From: Chryseobacterium sp. W4I1
Lineage (GTDB): Bacteria > Bacteroidota > Bacteroidia > Flavobacteriales > Weeksellaceae
Reading direction: 5' to 3'
Length of the DNA stretch: 64,000 bases
Assembly: GCF_030816115.1 (NCBI RefSeq)
Contig: NZ_JAUSXQ010000001.1
Coordinates: 248,001-312,000, forward strand
The notes under the pieces are model-generated. The model saw only the letters and a program-made list of their open reading frames with translations. It was not told where the DNA came from and did no database searches. Shown piece after piece: positions 1-9,930 of the stretch. Both the position numbers and the translations under genes were made by a program. How positions within the stretch are numbered: the stretch's first letter is position 1; every line of letters begins with the position of its first letter.

Positions 1-144
1 ATGGGTGGAAGACAGCTTCTGGCTTTGAAAACTAAGAATAACGTGACGAAGATTAATACCCAGAATTTGATTCAGGGAGCTTATCTGGTGACGATAAAGA
101 CGGATACTAACAAAACGGCTAATGCCAAATTAATAAAGAAATAG
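1..144 (+). CDS. C-terminal end of a T9SS type A sorting-domain protein (partial)
   Basis: Only the last 47 codons of this gene lie in the window, ending in TAG at 142-144. The reading frame is open from base 1. The translated tail (MGGRQLLAL..., then ...LIQGAYLVTIKTDTNKTANAKLIKK) has the layout of the type A Por/T9SS C-terminal signal: a hydrophobic strand, a G-x-Y-L-V-T-I-like strand and a short basic end. Such tails direct proteins through the outer-membrane type IX translocon and are removed on export. The next gene begins two bases later, so the two are probably co-transcribed. The enzymatic or adhesive part lies upstream and cannot be named. Confidence 0.75.
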   Translation: MGGRQLLALKTKNNVTKINTQNLIQGAYLVTIKTDTNKTANAKLIKK

Positions 145-145
145 C

Positions 146-3100
146 ATGAGAAAAATATACATATCATTAACACTAATTCAATTTTCAATAGCTTTCTCAC
201 AACAATACTTGGACAAGGTACAGATTAAATCTCCTCAATCCTATGCGTTTGAGAAATACGGCAATGTCCCGATTAATTTATACACAGGAACTTTAGATTT
301 AAAGATTCCAATCTATTCTATTCCTACCAGTGAAGGAAAGAATATTGATGTTTTTGTTTCATATGATTCCTCTGGGTTTTTACCGCATAAGAAGTCTGAT
401 TTTGCAGGAATGGGTTGGTCCATGCTTGCCGGGGGGAGAATTACCCGGACATTAAACAGATTCCCCGACGAATATCAGGGAAATCCAACTTGGACCGGGG
501 CAAAACCCTTTTGATTCGGGGGTGGATTTTCATGGTTTCCTTACTGGTGTACGTTTGAATGCTTATACCAATGCACAGGTCTACGACCTGAATAGCGGTG
601 CCGGTGGTATCACAGGATTAGACTGGCGACTTGGAACGGTTGATAACGGTTATGAAGGAGAACCTGATATTTTTAACTTTAATGCAATGGGGCTAAGCGG
701 AAAGTTTGTTATTGGTAACGATGGGAATGTATTGGTGGAATCGGAGGATCCTAATATTAAAGTAGATTTGTCGGGTATGGTATCTTATGGTGGTAAAGAA
801 TTTTGTAAACCACCCAATCAGACTATCATTATTACTGATGGACAGGGTAATAAGTATTACTTCGGAGGTGATTTTTCAAAGTATGAAATCAGTTACTCGC
901 TACCACAGCCGGGTATGAGTAAGAACAATTGGTTTAAGGGTTTTCCTTATATCAGTTCTTTCAGTCTTTCAAAGGTTGAGTTTACTAATGGACAGACTGT
1001 TACTTTTGGATATGTTCAGGATACATTAAACAGTACTTTTTGCAGTCTTACTACTTCGTCGTCCAATGTAGTAGCCAATGCTAAATTGATGAATTTTGAA
1101 GGATACTATCAGGATGGAGCACGAATTGATGACTGGCAGAATTGCCCAAGCGGTTTGACGGGCTGTGGTTCAGCGCTAAGCAGTACTTCAATCCTCAGTG
1201 AAAATTTTGTGCTGACAAAACGCTCACTTTTAGAAAGTATTACTTATGGAACTCATCAGGTAAAGGTCAATTATAAAGATACTGGATATCCCATCAGGCA
1301 TTATGAAGGCGGTTCAGCAGTGCTCCTGTTTAATGAATATGTAATAGACAATATTCAGCTTTTTGATAATAGCCATCTAATACAAAATAATGTGTTTACT
1401 TATGAGGACCTGGGTGGTGCTAATAAAAGACCTTTTCTTAAGAATATCACGGATCCTGTAAGTAATAAAGTATATGGTTTTGAATATTACAATACGGATA
1501 ATTTACCCAAATACGTTACCAAGGGAATTGATCATTGGGGATACTGGAATGGAAATGATAACAACCAGAACTTGGCACCGTATGATACTTATAATGCCAG
1601 TACTGGAGATTATACACTAAATAACACATTTAGAGATCCTAATGTTCAAAAATATAATGTAGGCTTACTGAGCAAAATAATTTATCCAACCAAAGGATAT
1701 TCCATCTTCGAGTATGAGGCGCCTTATTATGGACAAAGGGTAGAAAGAACATCAGTAAGTTCATTTCTTCCTACTCTGATGAATAATGGAGGAGCAATAG
1801 GAGGAGCAAGAATTAAAAAGCAATATGATTATTCAGAAAATGGTGGAATAATCAATAACAAGGAATATCGGTATACAACTACTTTAAATGGTACAACATC
1901 ATCCGGAATACTTATGAACTGGCCTAGATATATTTACTATATTGAATTTAATACTCCTACGGCTTATCAAAAGTTAATGATCAGGTCAAGCTCCAATGTA
2001 CAGCAAAATTCACTAGACAGTTATAATGTAGGATATCAAAAAGTTTATGAAATCAATGTAGGAAAGGGTATTACAGAATACAACTTTACAAGTTATGTGG
2101 ATTATCCGGATATTATAACCCCTGATGCGGGTAATCTTAGAGAATATAACAATATGGCTTCTCCTTCACCATTGAATTTATACAAAAATTTTAAAAACTT
2201 ATATGGAACAGATCGAACTATCTTAAGGGGTAAGTTGAAAACCAAAACTATTTATTCGGAAGGTTCAACAAATCCATTGAGTATGACTGAATTCACTTAT
2301 AATGATAATATAGACTATAATCCTAATAATACGAAGGACAATAATAATTATGTGAGTTTTAATCATCTATCAGGAGCATGGGTACAGGGATATAAAAAGT
2401 ATCTGAATTCTTCAGCAATAAAGAAAAAAGTGGTAACAGATTTTTTAAATGATGTTCCTGTCCAAACAATAACAGATTATTTTCATGATAGCAGCAAACA
2501 TTTAAACCGTACCAAGGAAAACATTACGACTGCCGATAATACTATTATATCCCAAAATTATTCATACGCTCAAGATGTCAATGTGAATAATAATCTAATG
2601 ATTTCTAAGAATATTACTGGAATTCCAGTAATAACAGAGGTCAAAAAAAACAATAAAACTATTGTTAAAACGGAAACTGTATATCCGGCTTCGCTTCCCA
2701 CTGCACAATCTGGGAACCTAGTCCTTCCTTTGTCTGTGCAATCTTATGATCTTCAAACTAATTCTGCTTCCACAGAAGTAACTTATAATAAGTACGATTC
2801 CAAAGGTAATTTACAGCAATACACAACAAAAGATGGAATTCCTGTGTCAATTATCTGGGGTTACAATAACACCCAGCCTATTGCAAAAATAGCAGGAGCA
2901 ACTTATAGCCAGGTGGAAAGTTTGATCTCGGATATTGTTACTGCTTCTGAAAAGGATGCTAATCCTGCATTGTATAACCTACAGCCGGAAGAGGCTGAAA
3001 CACAACTTATCAATAAGTTAGATATATTCCGAACCTATTCCGGGTTATCAGACTATTCTATCACAACTTATACTTATGATCCGCTAATTGGAGTAAGAAG

Positions 3101-3245
3101 CATCACTCCACCATCGGGCATCAGAGAGATTTATATTTATGATACCGCTAATCGACTGAAAGAAGTTAAACAAATGGATAAAGATGCTGCAGGAAATCTA
3201 GTATACAAAATTGTGAAAGAATACAAATACAATTACAAAAACTAA
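146..3245 (+). pseudogene. TcB/SpvB-like RHS-shell protein, split by a one-base frameshift
   Basis: Two abutting ORFs (146-514 and 522-3245) read as one protein of about 1,030 residues if one T is removed from the T-run at 509-512: ...GAKPF then continues DSGVDFHGFLTG. The N-terminus is a Sec signal peptide (MRKIYISLTLIQFSIAFSQQ). It is followed by GNVPINLYTGTLDLKIPIY, SYDSSG and GMGWSMLAGGRITR, which resemble the opening of SpvB/TcB toxin-complex subunits (PI-strand, SYNSG, GLGWSL..ITR). The last 200 residues contain YD/RHS-type repeats (TYTYDPLIGV, YIYDTANRLKEV). The next gene starts 5 bp downstream and encodes the RHS core half. I infer that the pair forms the two halves of an RHS cocoon, as TcB and TcC do. 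Whether the frameshift is real is open; if real, the second part could restart at GTG 522 but would lack its signal peptide. Confidence 0.7.
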
Positions 3246-3250
3246 AAACG

Positions 3251-6200
3251 ATGAAAAAGATAATTATTCCTATAGGTTTCTTGGTCATGAGTACTCTACA
3301 AGCACAGGTATCCAATACAGAAAACTATATCCAATCCAAAACCTATTTAGATTATAACGGAACCATACCTACTAAAACCTCCGAAACCGTTCAATATTTT
3401 GATGGACTCGGGAGACCAAAACAAATAGTCAACGTAAAAGCATCACCTCTTGGAAGAGACGTCGTTACCCATATTGAATATGACCAGTTTGGGAGACAGG
3501 TCAATGACTACTTACCCGTTCCGCAGGCAGGAACCCTGAATGGTGCCATTACCCCTACTCCCCTTGCCAATGCTACCCAGCCTGGGATTTACGGATCAGA
3601 AAAGATCTATTCAGAAAAGATCTTGGAAAGTTCACCACTGGATAGAATTCAACAACAGATCCAGGTAGGTAACGACTGGACGGGAAAGCCCGTAAAATTT
3701 GATTATGATACCAATATAGCTGGTGAAGTAAAGAAATATATCGCTACTTCTGCGGGTGCCACTTCTTCCGGTGTAACATTATCAGGGACCTACGGAGCCA
3801 GCCAGCTGTATAAAAATACCATAACTGATGAAGACGGCAATAAAAGCATAGAATTTAAAAACGGACAGGGACAGGTATTATTGGTGAGGAAAGTGATAAG
3901 CAGTACAGAAAATGCAGACACTTACTATGTATACAATGAATACAACCAACTGGCTTTTGTAATTCCACCTAAGGCCTCTGCTGTTACAGATCTCAGCACG
4001 GTACTCGGGAGCTTGTGCTATATGTACCGGTATGACGGAAGAAACAGGCTGGTGCTTAAAAAACTTCCGGGAAAAGGCTGGGAATATATGGTTTATGATA
4101 AACAGGACCGCCTGATCATGACCCAGGACGTTGTAATGGGAGCCTCAAAACAGTGGCTGTTTACCAAATATGACCAGTTTGGAAGAGTAGCCTATACAGG
4201 AATATATACCAGTTCCCAGGCTTATGGTGTAGCAGGAAGAGCAGCAGAACAGGCCTTAGCAGATGCAAAAGGCAGTAACAATGTAACCAGAGCCTCTACT
4301 GCAGGATTCACCAACAGTGGATTGGATGTATATTATGATAATGGTTCTGCCAGTTATCCAAGTTCTGTCACTAAATTGTTAAGTGTCAACTATTACGACA
4401 CCTACCCTGCTTACGGCTTCAATCCGGCTTTTCCTTCCACAATTCAGGGAGAGCCCGTTTTGACTCAAACCCCTTCAGCTGATGGGAGAAGCACCAAAGG
4501 ATTACCAGTAATGAGTTTGGTTAAGAATATCGAAGATGACAGCTGGACAAAGAATTATACGTATTATGACACCAAAGGCAGGCCTGTTGGAAGCTATTCC
4601 ATTAATCATTTGGGAGGATATACTCAAACAGAAGCTAAGCTTGATTTTTCAGGAGTTCCGCAAGAGACTTTTACCACCCATTTAAGAAGGCCAAATGAAG
4701 AAGGTATATCCATCAAAGAAAGATTTGTTTATGATAATCAGAATAGATTATTAAAACATTACCATCAGGTTGACAACTGGACAGAACAGCTGTTAGCAGA
4801 TAATTCCTATAACGAGCTATCCCAGTTATCCAATAAAAAAGTGGGTTCTGTAAGCGCAGGAGTCCCACTGCAAAGCATAGACTACGCCTACAATATCAGG
4901 GGCTGGATGACGGATATTAACAAAGACCAGATGGCTGTTCCAAATTTAGGGGGGAAATTATTTTCTTATAAAATTAAGTACAATCAGAAGAATGGTCTCA
5001 CCAATCCTGATCCTGTTTTATTTGCAGGAAAAGACGTAAAACCAAAGTATAACGGAAATATCGCAGAAATAGATTGGAGATCTGTCGAATCTCTGGGAGC
5101 AAACCCACCTACAGAACCCAAAAGATATGGTTATGCCTATGATAGTTTAAACAGATTAACGGCAGGATATTATCAGAATCCCAATAATTCAGGAAGTAAA
5201 GAAAATACAGAATCATTAGATTATGATTTAAATGGGAATATTACAAATCTCTATAGAACATCTGTTATGGAGAACGGTAATACTACTGCTACTGTAATTG
5301 ACAAACTCGCCTATACCTATGTGGGAAATCAAGCTGTAAAGATCAAGGATAACAGTAATAACAAAACGGGATATGAAGGCACCGCAGGTTATCCTATTGA
5401 TTACGATTTGAATGGGAATATGAAAAGTATGATAGATAAGCAGATTACAGGAATAAACTATAATTACTTAAACCTTCCTGATGTTTTGGATATTGACTTT
5501 GGCCAGATAACAACCCAAATAAAAACAAATTATCGTGCTGATGGAATAAAACTAAGAAAAGAAAATGTAAAAACTTCTGTAGGAGTGGCAAGTACAACCT
5601 GGACTAAAGAAACGACAGATTATCTTGATGGTTTTCAATATCTAAACAAAACATCTTCGGATGGTGGAGCTATTGAAATGTTCTCTAGAGTTCCGATGGA
5701 AACAAAGCAAGCATTAGAAATGCAGGCATTTAGAATTAATCCTCCTATTGATATTGACCCAACTCCTATAGATCCGATTATTGTAAATCCTCATAACCCT
5801 GAATTGCAATTCTTTCCAACAGCAGAAGGATTTTATGATTATCAAAGAAAAATGTATATTTACCAGTATAAAGATCATTTAGGTAATGTGCGGGTAAGCT
5901 ATGCAAGAAGTAATACCACAGGATTGCTTGAAATTACAGATGCCAATGATTACTATCCATTTGGAATGAATCATTTAAAGACAGGAAATGCTATTTTTGG
6001 CGCTGGAAAGTATCAGAATTACAAGTACAACGGCAAGGAACTTCAAGAGACTGGGATGTATGATTATGGTGCAAGAATGTATATGGCGGATATTGGAAGA
6101 TTCGGAACTCAAGACGCTTTAAGCGAAATGTATTATAGCTATAGCCCTTATAATTACGTTGTAAATAACCCAATTAAATTCATTGATCCTACAGGAATGT

Positions 6201-6928
6201 GGATTGATATAAAAGATGGAGATACGACTTATCGTTATAACAATGGGAAGCTTTATACTCAAAATGCAGAAACGAAAAAATGGGATATTGAAGCAACTGT
6301 AAAAAGTGATAGTTACGCAGGGCAGATTTTATCTTCATTGAGTTCAATGACAGGAGGAGATAAAGATTCTTTTGGAAGTAAATTTTTAGGTTTATTTGCG
6401 AATGATGATATGAATACCACCATACAATCTAGTAAAGGAACAACATTTGAGGGACGTAATGGAACTTATACGGATGGTTCAGGGATAGTAACTGCATTTG
6501 ATCAAGAAGTTAAGCCATATACCTCTATGAATGGTGAAAAATCTAAACAAACTAAAAGTCCATTTTATGTTTCTTTATTTCATGAATTGGGACACTCTTT
6601 TATAGATCAAGTCGCTTCAAGATCCGAATTAGGTAAAACTTGGGTAAATGGTGAAGCCAATGATTTAACATCAGATATTTCACAATCTGAAATTGTAGCC
6701 TCTTATATTGAAAATATCCTTCGATCTGAACAAGGCTTACCCATCCGAACGAGCTATAGTCCAGATGCTAGTAAATCATCTACTCTTGTAGAAAGTATCA
6801 GATGGCAACCTAGAATTATTCAAGGGAATAGCCCAGGAGATATGAAGGCAAACTTCAACTATAGAATATTTACAATGCCTAATAGTGTTCAGGTTATTTA
6901 TAATAAAATTATGAACAGTAAAAAATAA
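3251..6928 (+). CDS. DUF6443/RHS repeat-associated core protein with C-terminal HExxH metallopeptidase toxin
   Basis: A 1,225-residue exported polymorphic toxin. Residues 1-19 are a signal peptide (MKKIIIPIGFLVMSTLQAQ). Residues about 25-160 match the Bacteroidota DUF6443 domain (ETVQYFDGLGRP, DYLPVPQ). YD/RHS repeats follow (YVYNEYNQL, YMYRYDGRNRL, YDKQDRLIMTQD). The RHS-associated core is at about 924-983 ([31 protein letters not shown]). The variable toxin after residue about 985 carries HELGH at 1111-1115 and, downstream, E-I-V-A-S-Y-I-E-N and GLPIRTSYSPD. That is the layout of NleD-like M91 zinc peptidases, with a downstream Glu as probable third ligand. The first Asp segment is DALSE rather than the DPLxE of the spare copies. 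The lipoprotein gene 6 bp downstream is the likely immunity gene. Target unknown. Confidence 0.85.
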   Translation: MKKIIIPIGFLVMSTLQAQVSNTENYIQSKTYLDYNGTIPTKTSETVQYFDGLGRPKQIVNVKASPLGRDVVTHIEYDQFGRQVNDYLPVPQAGTLNGAITPTPLANATQPGIYGSEKIYSEKILESSPLDRIQQQIQVGNDWTGKPVKFDYDTNIAGEVKKYIATSAGATSSGVTLSGTYGASQLYKNTITDEDGNKSIEFKNGQGQVLLVRKVISSTENADTYYVYNEYNQLAFVIPPKASAVTDLSTVLGSLCYMYRYDGRNRLVLKKLPGKGWEYMVYDKQDRLIMTQDVVMGASKQWLFTKYDQFGRVAYTGIYTSSQAYGVAGRAAEQALADAKGSNNVTRASTAGFTNSGLDVYYDNGSASYPSSVTKLLSVNYYDTYPAYGFNPAFPSTIQGEPVLTQTPSADGRSTKGLPVMSLVKNIEDDSWTKNYTYYDTKGRPVGSYSINHLGGYTQTEAKLDFSGVPQETFTTHLRRPNEEGISIKERFVYDNQNRLLKHYHQVDNWTEQLLADNSYNELSQLSNKKVGSVSAGVPLQSIDYAYNIRGWMTDINKDQMAVPNLGGKLFSYKIKYNQKNGLTNPDPVLFAGKDVKPKYNGNIAEIDWRSVESLGANPPTEPKRYGYAYDSLNRLTAGYYQNPNNSGSKENTESLDYDLNGNITNLYRTSVMENGNTTATVIDKLAYTYVGNQAVKIKDNSNNKTGYEGTAGYPIDYDLNGNMKSMIDKQITGINYNYLNLPDVLDIDFGQITTQIKTNYRADGIKLRKENVKTSVGVASTTWTKETTDYLDGFQYLNKTSSDGGAIEMFSRVPMETKQALEMQAFRINPPIDIDPTPIDPIIVNPHNPELQFFPTAEGFYDYQRKMYIYQYKDHLGNVRVSYARSNTTGLLEITDANDYYPFGMNHLKTGNAIFGAGKYQNYKYNGKELQETGMYDYGARMYMADIGRFGTQDALSEMYYSYSPYNYVVNNPIKFIDPTGMWIDIKDGDTTYRYNNGKLYTQNAETKKWDIEATVKSDSYAGQILSSLSSMTGGDKDSFGSKFLGLFANDDMNTTIQSSKGTTFEGRNGTYTDGSGIVTAFDQEVKPYTSMNGEKSKQTKSPFYVSLFHELGHSFIDQVASRSELGKTWVNGEANDLTSDISQSEIVASYIENILRSEQGLPIRTSYSPDASKSSTLVESIRWQPRIIQGNSPGDMKANFNYRIFTMPNSVQVIYNKIMNSKK
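6020..6200 (+). repeat. RHS-core homology block, copy 1 (in the expressed toxin gene)
   Basis: This block encodes [12 protein letters not shown]...DPTGM just before the toxin domain. Close copies start three downstream regions: 7473-7655, 8741-8932 and, decayed, about 9577-9740. Copies 1 and 3 share long exact nucleotide stretches, including the part encoding ETGMYDYG. The copies are the natural crossover points for swapping C-terminal toxin modules. Confidence 0.8.
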
Positions 6929-6934
6929 TATACC

Positions 6935-7441
6935 ATGAGAAAAATATTTTTTATATTTATTCTATTGTTGCTATTTAGTTGTAATCCATTTTATAAACAA
7001 TATCAAAATTTAAATGTGGACTTGCAAAAAAATAAATCTTATTCCGAACAACTTCTTTTGATAAAGCCACTTCTATTAAAAGAGAAAGAGCCATTTATTC
7101 TAGCTATTTCTTGGGATAAAAATATATTAACAAAAGACGGAAAACTTCATTATGATGCAGTAATATATAACGCACAAAGTGGAGAAAAAAAAATGTTTAG
7201 TACTACTGAAAATTCAGAAATGATAGTGCAGTCAAAAGATAATTCTGACATAAAATTTAGGGAACTGATATATATTTTAGAAAACTATATTAATGGCAAA
7301 GAAGAATATTTATTGTCTCTGCATGATTCTTTTAGTAGTTCTGAAATGAATAAACCTTACTATATTTATGATTTTGTTAAAAAGAAAAAACTTAAAGTAA
7401 AAACCTTTTTCTTTGATAAAGAAGGTAAAATAATACAGTAA
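6935..7441 (+). CDS. Lipoprotein, putative immunity protein for the HExxH toxin
   Basis: 168 residues starting MRKIFFIFILLLLFSCNPF: a short hydrophobic signal with a lipobox ending in Cys16, so it is predicted to be lipid-anchored. I do not recognise the remainder. It is mixed alpha/beta in appearance, Lys-rich, with no catalytic motif. It begins 6 bp after the toxin stop codon and is followed by a stem-loop at 7446-7467, so it shares the toxin transcript. Position immediately after a polymorphic toxin domain plus periplasmic or membrane location is the usual signature of a cognate immunity protein. This is inferred from position only; no homology supports it. Confidence 0.55.
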   Translation: MRKIFFIFILLLLFSCNPFYKQYQNLNVDLQKNKSYSEQLLLIKPLLLKEKEPFILAISWDKNILTKDGKLHYDAVIYNAQSGEKKMFSTTENSEMIVQSKDNSDIKFRELIYILENYINGKEEYLLSLHDSFSSSEMNKPYYIYDFVKKKKLKVKTFFFDKEGKIIQ

Positions 7442-7445
7442 AATA

Positions 7446-7467
7446 AACCTCGCAAACTTGCGAGGTT
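7446..7467 (+). terminator. Stem-loop closing the active toxin-immunity unit
   Basis: Nine-base-pair perfect stem (AACCTCGCA / TGCGAGGTT) with a 4-base loop, 5 bp after the lipoprotein stop codon. The T-run after it is weak. The same stem recurs at 9931-9951 at the end of the cassette array. Confidence 0.55.
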
Positions 7468-7535
7468 ATTAGTGTAAGTACAACAGCAAGGAACTTCAGG
7501 AGACCGGAATATATGATTATGGTGCGCGTTTTTAC

Positions 7536-8240
7536 ATGCCGGATATCGGACGGTGGGGTGTGGTTGATGAACTTGCGGAGAAATTTAGTCGTCATAGTCC
7601 ATATAATTATGTTGTCAATGACCCTATTAATGGTTTTGATCCCGATGGAAGAGATGTAATATTTCTTGCGGATTCTAAGGCTGTTCCTGTAGCAGGGCAT
7701 GGGGCTGTAATTGTTGGAAACTCACGAGATGGTTGGTTCTATTATTCAATGAATGGAACAGGAGAAGGGAGTAGTCCATATGGTGACGCAAAAAATGCGG
7801 ATGTTGGTACTTTTTTAGGAAAAGGATTAAGCCCAAAACAGGCAGTGTTAAAAGCACGTGTTATCAATCCAAAAGAGCAACATCATTATGATAAATATGT
7901 TACCATTAAAACCACTAAGGAAGAAGATGAAAAAATAAAAAGTAAAACGGCAGAAGCTGCCAAAGCAGAAAAATATTGTGTTATTGGTCAGTCATGTGCA
8001 AATGTAATGTTAAATGCATTCAATAAAATTATAGAGATCAGAACAGATAATGCATGGTATGTACCAAAACAAGTAAACCCCGCTCCCAATGCAATTATAG
8101 ATAACTTTGAACGTGGAATGAATTATTATAATCGTTTTTTTATCTCTTCTGAAAATAAAATAGAACCTCGTAAACAACCAATAATAACTGTTGGACCTTT
8201 AGTGCCTATCGATGCAAATGGAAAAGAAATAAAAAAATGA
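7536..8240 (+). CDS. Spare RHS C-terminal cassette with papain-like toxin domain
   Basis: The homology really begins at 7473 ([27 protein letters not shown]), just after an in-frame stop at 7470. There is no signal peptide, no RHS shell and no obvious promoter, so the ATG at 7536 (MPDIGRWG) is only the first available start. The core ends at FDPDGRD. The roughly 190-residue domain after it holds [10 protein letters not shown] and, later, [14 protein letters not shown] His in a G-H-G strand and a Cys opening a helix are the order seen in circularly permuted NlpC/P60- and LRAT-type papain-like folds. I therefore read it as a putative thiol peptidase, amidase or acyltransferase toxin. Its stop overlaps the next gene by 4 bp, as for toxin-immunity pairs. 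It would be expressed only after recombination with the gene at 3251 or by read-through. Confidence 0.6.
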   Translation: MPDIGRWGVVDELAEKFSRHSPYNYVVNDPINGFDPDGRDVIFLADSKAVPVAGHGAVIVGNSRDGWFYYSMNGTGEGSSPYGDAKNADVGTFLGKGLSPKQAVLKARVINPKEQHHYDKYVTIKTTKEEDEKIKSKTAEAAKAEKYCVIGQSCANVMLNAFNKIIEIRTDNAWYVPKQVNPAPNAIIDNFERGMNYYNRFFISSENKIEPRKQPIITVGPLVPIDANGKEIKK

Positions 8241-8725
8241 AAAAAATAGCAATTGTTTTTACGGGGCTATGCCTGATTGGTATCCTATTATATTATTTAT
8301 TCGGCTTATTCTCTTCTTCTGTTGGATGGTATGGCTACAAAAAATGGAAATATAGAGTTGGAACTACGAGCATTTTAGAGTCAAAAAATAGAAAAATTTT
8401 TGTGAAACACCTGAATTATCAAATTGTTGATTCAAGTAATTTAAAAGGATTTCATTTTAGACCATATATTGAAAAAGGATTTAGATATGGCTATCATTCT
8501 ATGGACGAAACAAGAATTGATACTTATACTAAATATCCATACAATTTGAGTTATGAAAGAAATAAAAAAGATTCTATTGTATTAAATATTTTTCCAGAGA
8601 ATAGAGTGAAATTAGATAGTTCAGATGTAAATTGGGGGTATTTAAAGCAACCATATTTACAAGATACCATTAGAATAAAGATTGAAGGGGTTACAAATCA
8701 GAAAGGTATAATAAAAATATGGTAA
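8237..8725 (+). CDS. Single-pass membrane protein, putative immunity partner of the papain-like cassette
   Basis: 162 residues. The N-terminus ([25 protein letters not shown]) is one transmembrane segment or uncleaved signal; there is no lipobox Cys after it. The rest is a basic, aromatic-rich soluble domain that I do not recognise. Its ATG overlaps the cassette toxin stop codon (ATGA, 8237-8240), indicating translational coupling, and the next RHS-core copy begins 15 bp after its stop codon. The order toxin domain, coupled small membrane protein, next cassette supports immunity to an envelope-acting toxin. Function rests on context only. Confidence 0.5.
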   Translation: MKKIAIVFTGLCLIGILLYYLFGLFSSSVGWYGYKKWKYRVGTTSILESKNRKIFVKHLNYQIVDSSNLKGFHFRPYIEKGFRYGYHSMDETRIDTYTKYPYNLSYERNKKDSIVLNIFPENRVKLDSSDVNWGYLKQPYLQDTIRIKIEGVTNQKGIIKIW

Positions 8726-8785
8726 AATTATTCTGCTACATACAAAAATTACAAGTACAACGGTAAGGAGCTTCAGGAGACTGGG

Positions 8786-9610
8786 ATGTATGATTATGGA
8801 GCAAGGATGTACATGCCGGATATCGGCAGATGGGGTGTTGTGGATCCGTTGGCGGAGGTTTATACAAAATGGTCTCCCTATAACTACACATTAAATAATC
8901 CTATTAAATTTATCGATCCATCGGGAATGAATCCTGAATATAATTGGAATACTGGAAAATATATGGATGGGGATCAGGAAGTTTCTTTTGAAAAAGCGAT
9001 GAATTCATATGGTTTAAATGCAAATAGTAATGATTGCCCTAAATGCAAACAAACTAAACAACAAGCTAGAGGCATGATTTCTTCTGGAAGATCTAAAGGA
9101 TTAAATTTTGCAGCAGATAATTTAGAGTATTTTTTAAATGGAAAAGATACATGGTCTAATAATAAGAAAATTTCACCCAAATTTCTAAAAAGTAATTCAA
9201 GTGTTAGGCATGGTACCGCTTTAAATATTGCTAAAATATTTAACAAGAAATTTAATCAACAAATTGAAAACATGAAATTAGGTGAAACGATCACATTAAA
9301 TGGTACGTGGAAGGATTCATACTATGCGTCAGTAAGTGAACCTGATTTATTATACGGAAGTGGTGGATATATAATTTCTACCAATGTTTCTTTAAAAGTA
9401 ACAAGAGGGAATACTTCGGGGCTTAATGGATATACTGTTTCTGGGAATATAGACGTTAGCTATTTTGACACATATAACTGGGATCCAGGAAAAGGAGATT
9501 ACGTTCCTGGCTTTGGTTCTACTAATGATCAAGATTTTGATGATTTAGTTACAAATGGAGAAGCAGCCAATTTCAACAAGAGTTGCAAGAGACTGGATTT
9601 TATGCTTTAA
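8786..9610 (+). CDS. Spare RHS C-terminal cassette with unidentified toxin domain, 3' end fused to another relic
   Basis: The frame is open from 8726 and RHS-core homology begins at 8741 ([20 protein letters not shown]), 45 bp before the first ATG at 8786. The core ends at IDPSGM. About 215 residues of variable domain follow, with a CPKCKQ pair and the segment [20 protein letters not shown] do not recognise the domain. The last residues ([11 protein letters not shown]) are read out of frame from the next cassette's RHS core, so the true C-terminus and any immunity gene appear to have been lost by deletion. No signal peptide, promoter or immunity gene is visible, so this is a silent, probably damaged cassette. 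Confidence 0.5.
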   Translation: MYDYGARMYMPDIGRWGVVDPLAEVYTKWSPYNYTLNNPIKFIDPSGMNPEYNWNTGKYMDGDQEVSFEKAMNSYGLNANSNDCPKCKQTKQQARGMISSGRSKGLNFAADNLEYFLNGKDTWSNNKKISPKFLKSNSSVRHGTALNIAKIFNKKFNQQIENMKLGETITLNGTWKDSYYASVSEPDLLYGSGGYIISTNVSLKVTRGNTSGLNGYTVSGNIDVSYFDTYNWDPGKGDYVPGFGSTNDQDFDDLVTNGEAANFNKSCKRLDFML

Positions 9611-9875
9611 GTGGCGGCAATATATGCCTGATGTGGGAAGATTTTTTAATATAGATCCGCTTACAGAAAAATATAATACTTGGTCGCCATATACATTTAG
9701 TGGTAACAGAGTTATTGATGCGAGGGAACTAGAAGGATTAGAGTCTCATGTTTTATTTAATACCAGAGAAAATGCTGCTGTAAATTTTGGACAATAATAT
9801 AACGGCAAATCTATCTTACAGAAACGTGAATATGCAGCATTGATTTATGTTAGAGTTGTGGATGGTAAAACCTGA
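9577..9875 (+). pseudogene. Decayed RHS-core cassette with DUF4329-like remnant
   Basis: In one frame [10 protein letters not shown], and in another [33 protein letters not shown] and ARELEGLE, give a complete RHS core if one T is added to the T-run at 9606-9608. After the core, LFNTRENAAVNFGQ, an in-frame TAA (9795-9797), then YNGKSILQKREYAALIY resemble the start of the DUF4329 toxin-associated domain (AA..F...YN..SI....EY..LIY). The frame ends at 9873-9875. At least two lesions make it a relic. Downstream, another short frame (VGEAFAAARFYRVTDNK, ending near 9930) may be more debris. Confidence 0.6.
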
Positions 9876-9930
9876 GGTGGGAGAAGCCTTCGCTGCCGCA
9901 CGATTTTATCGTGTGACAGATAATAAATAA

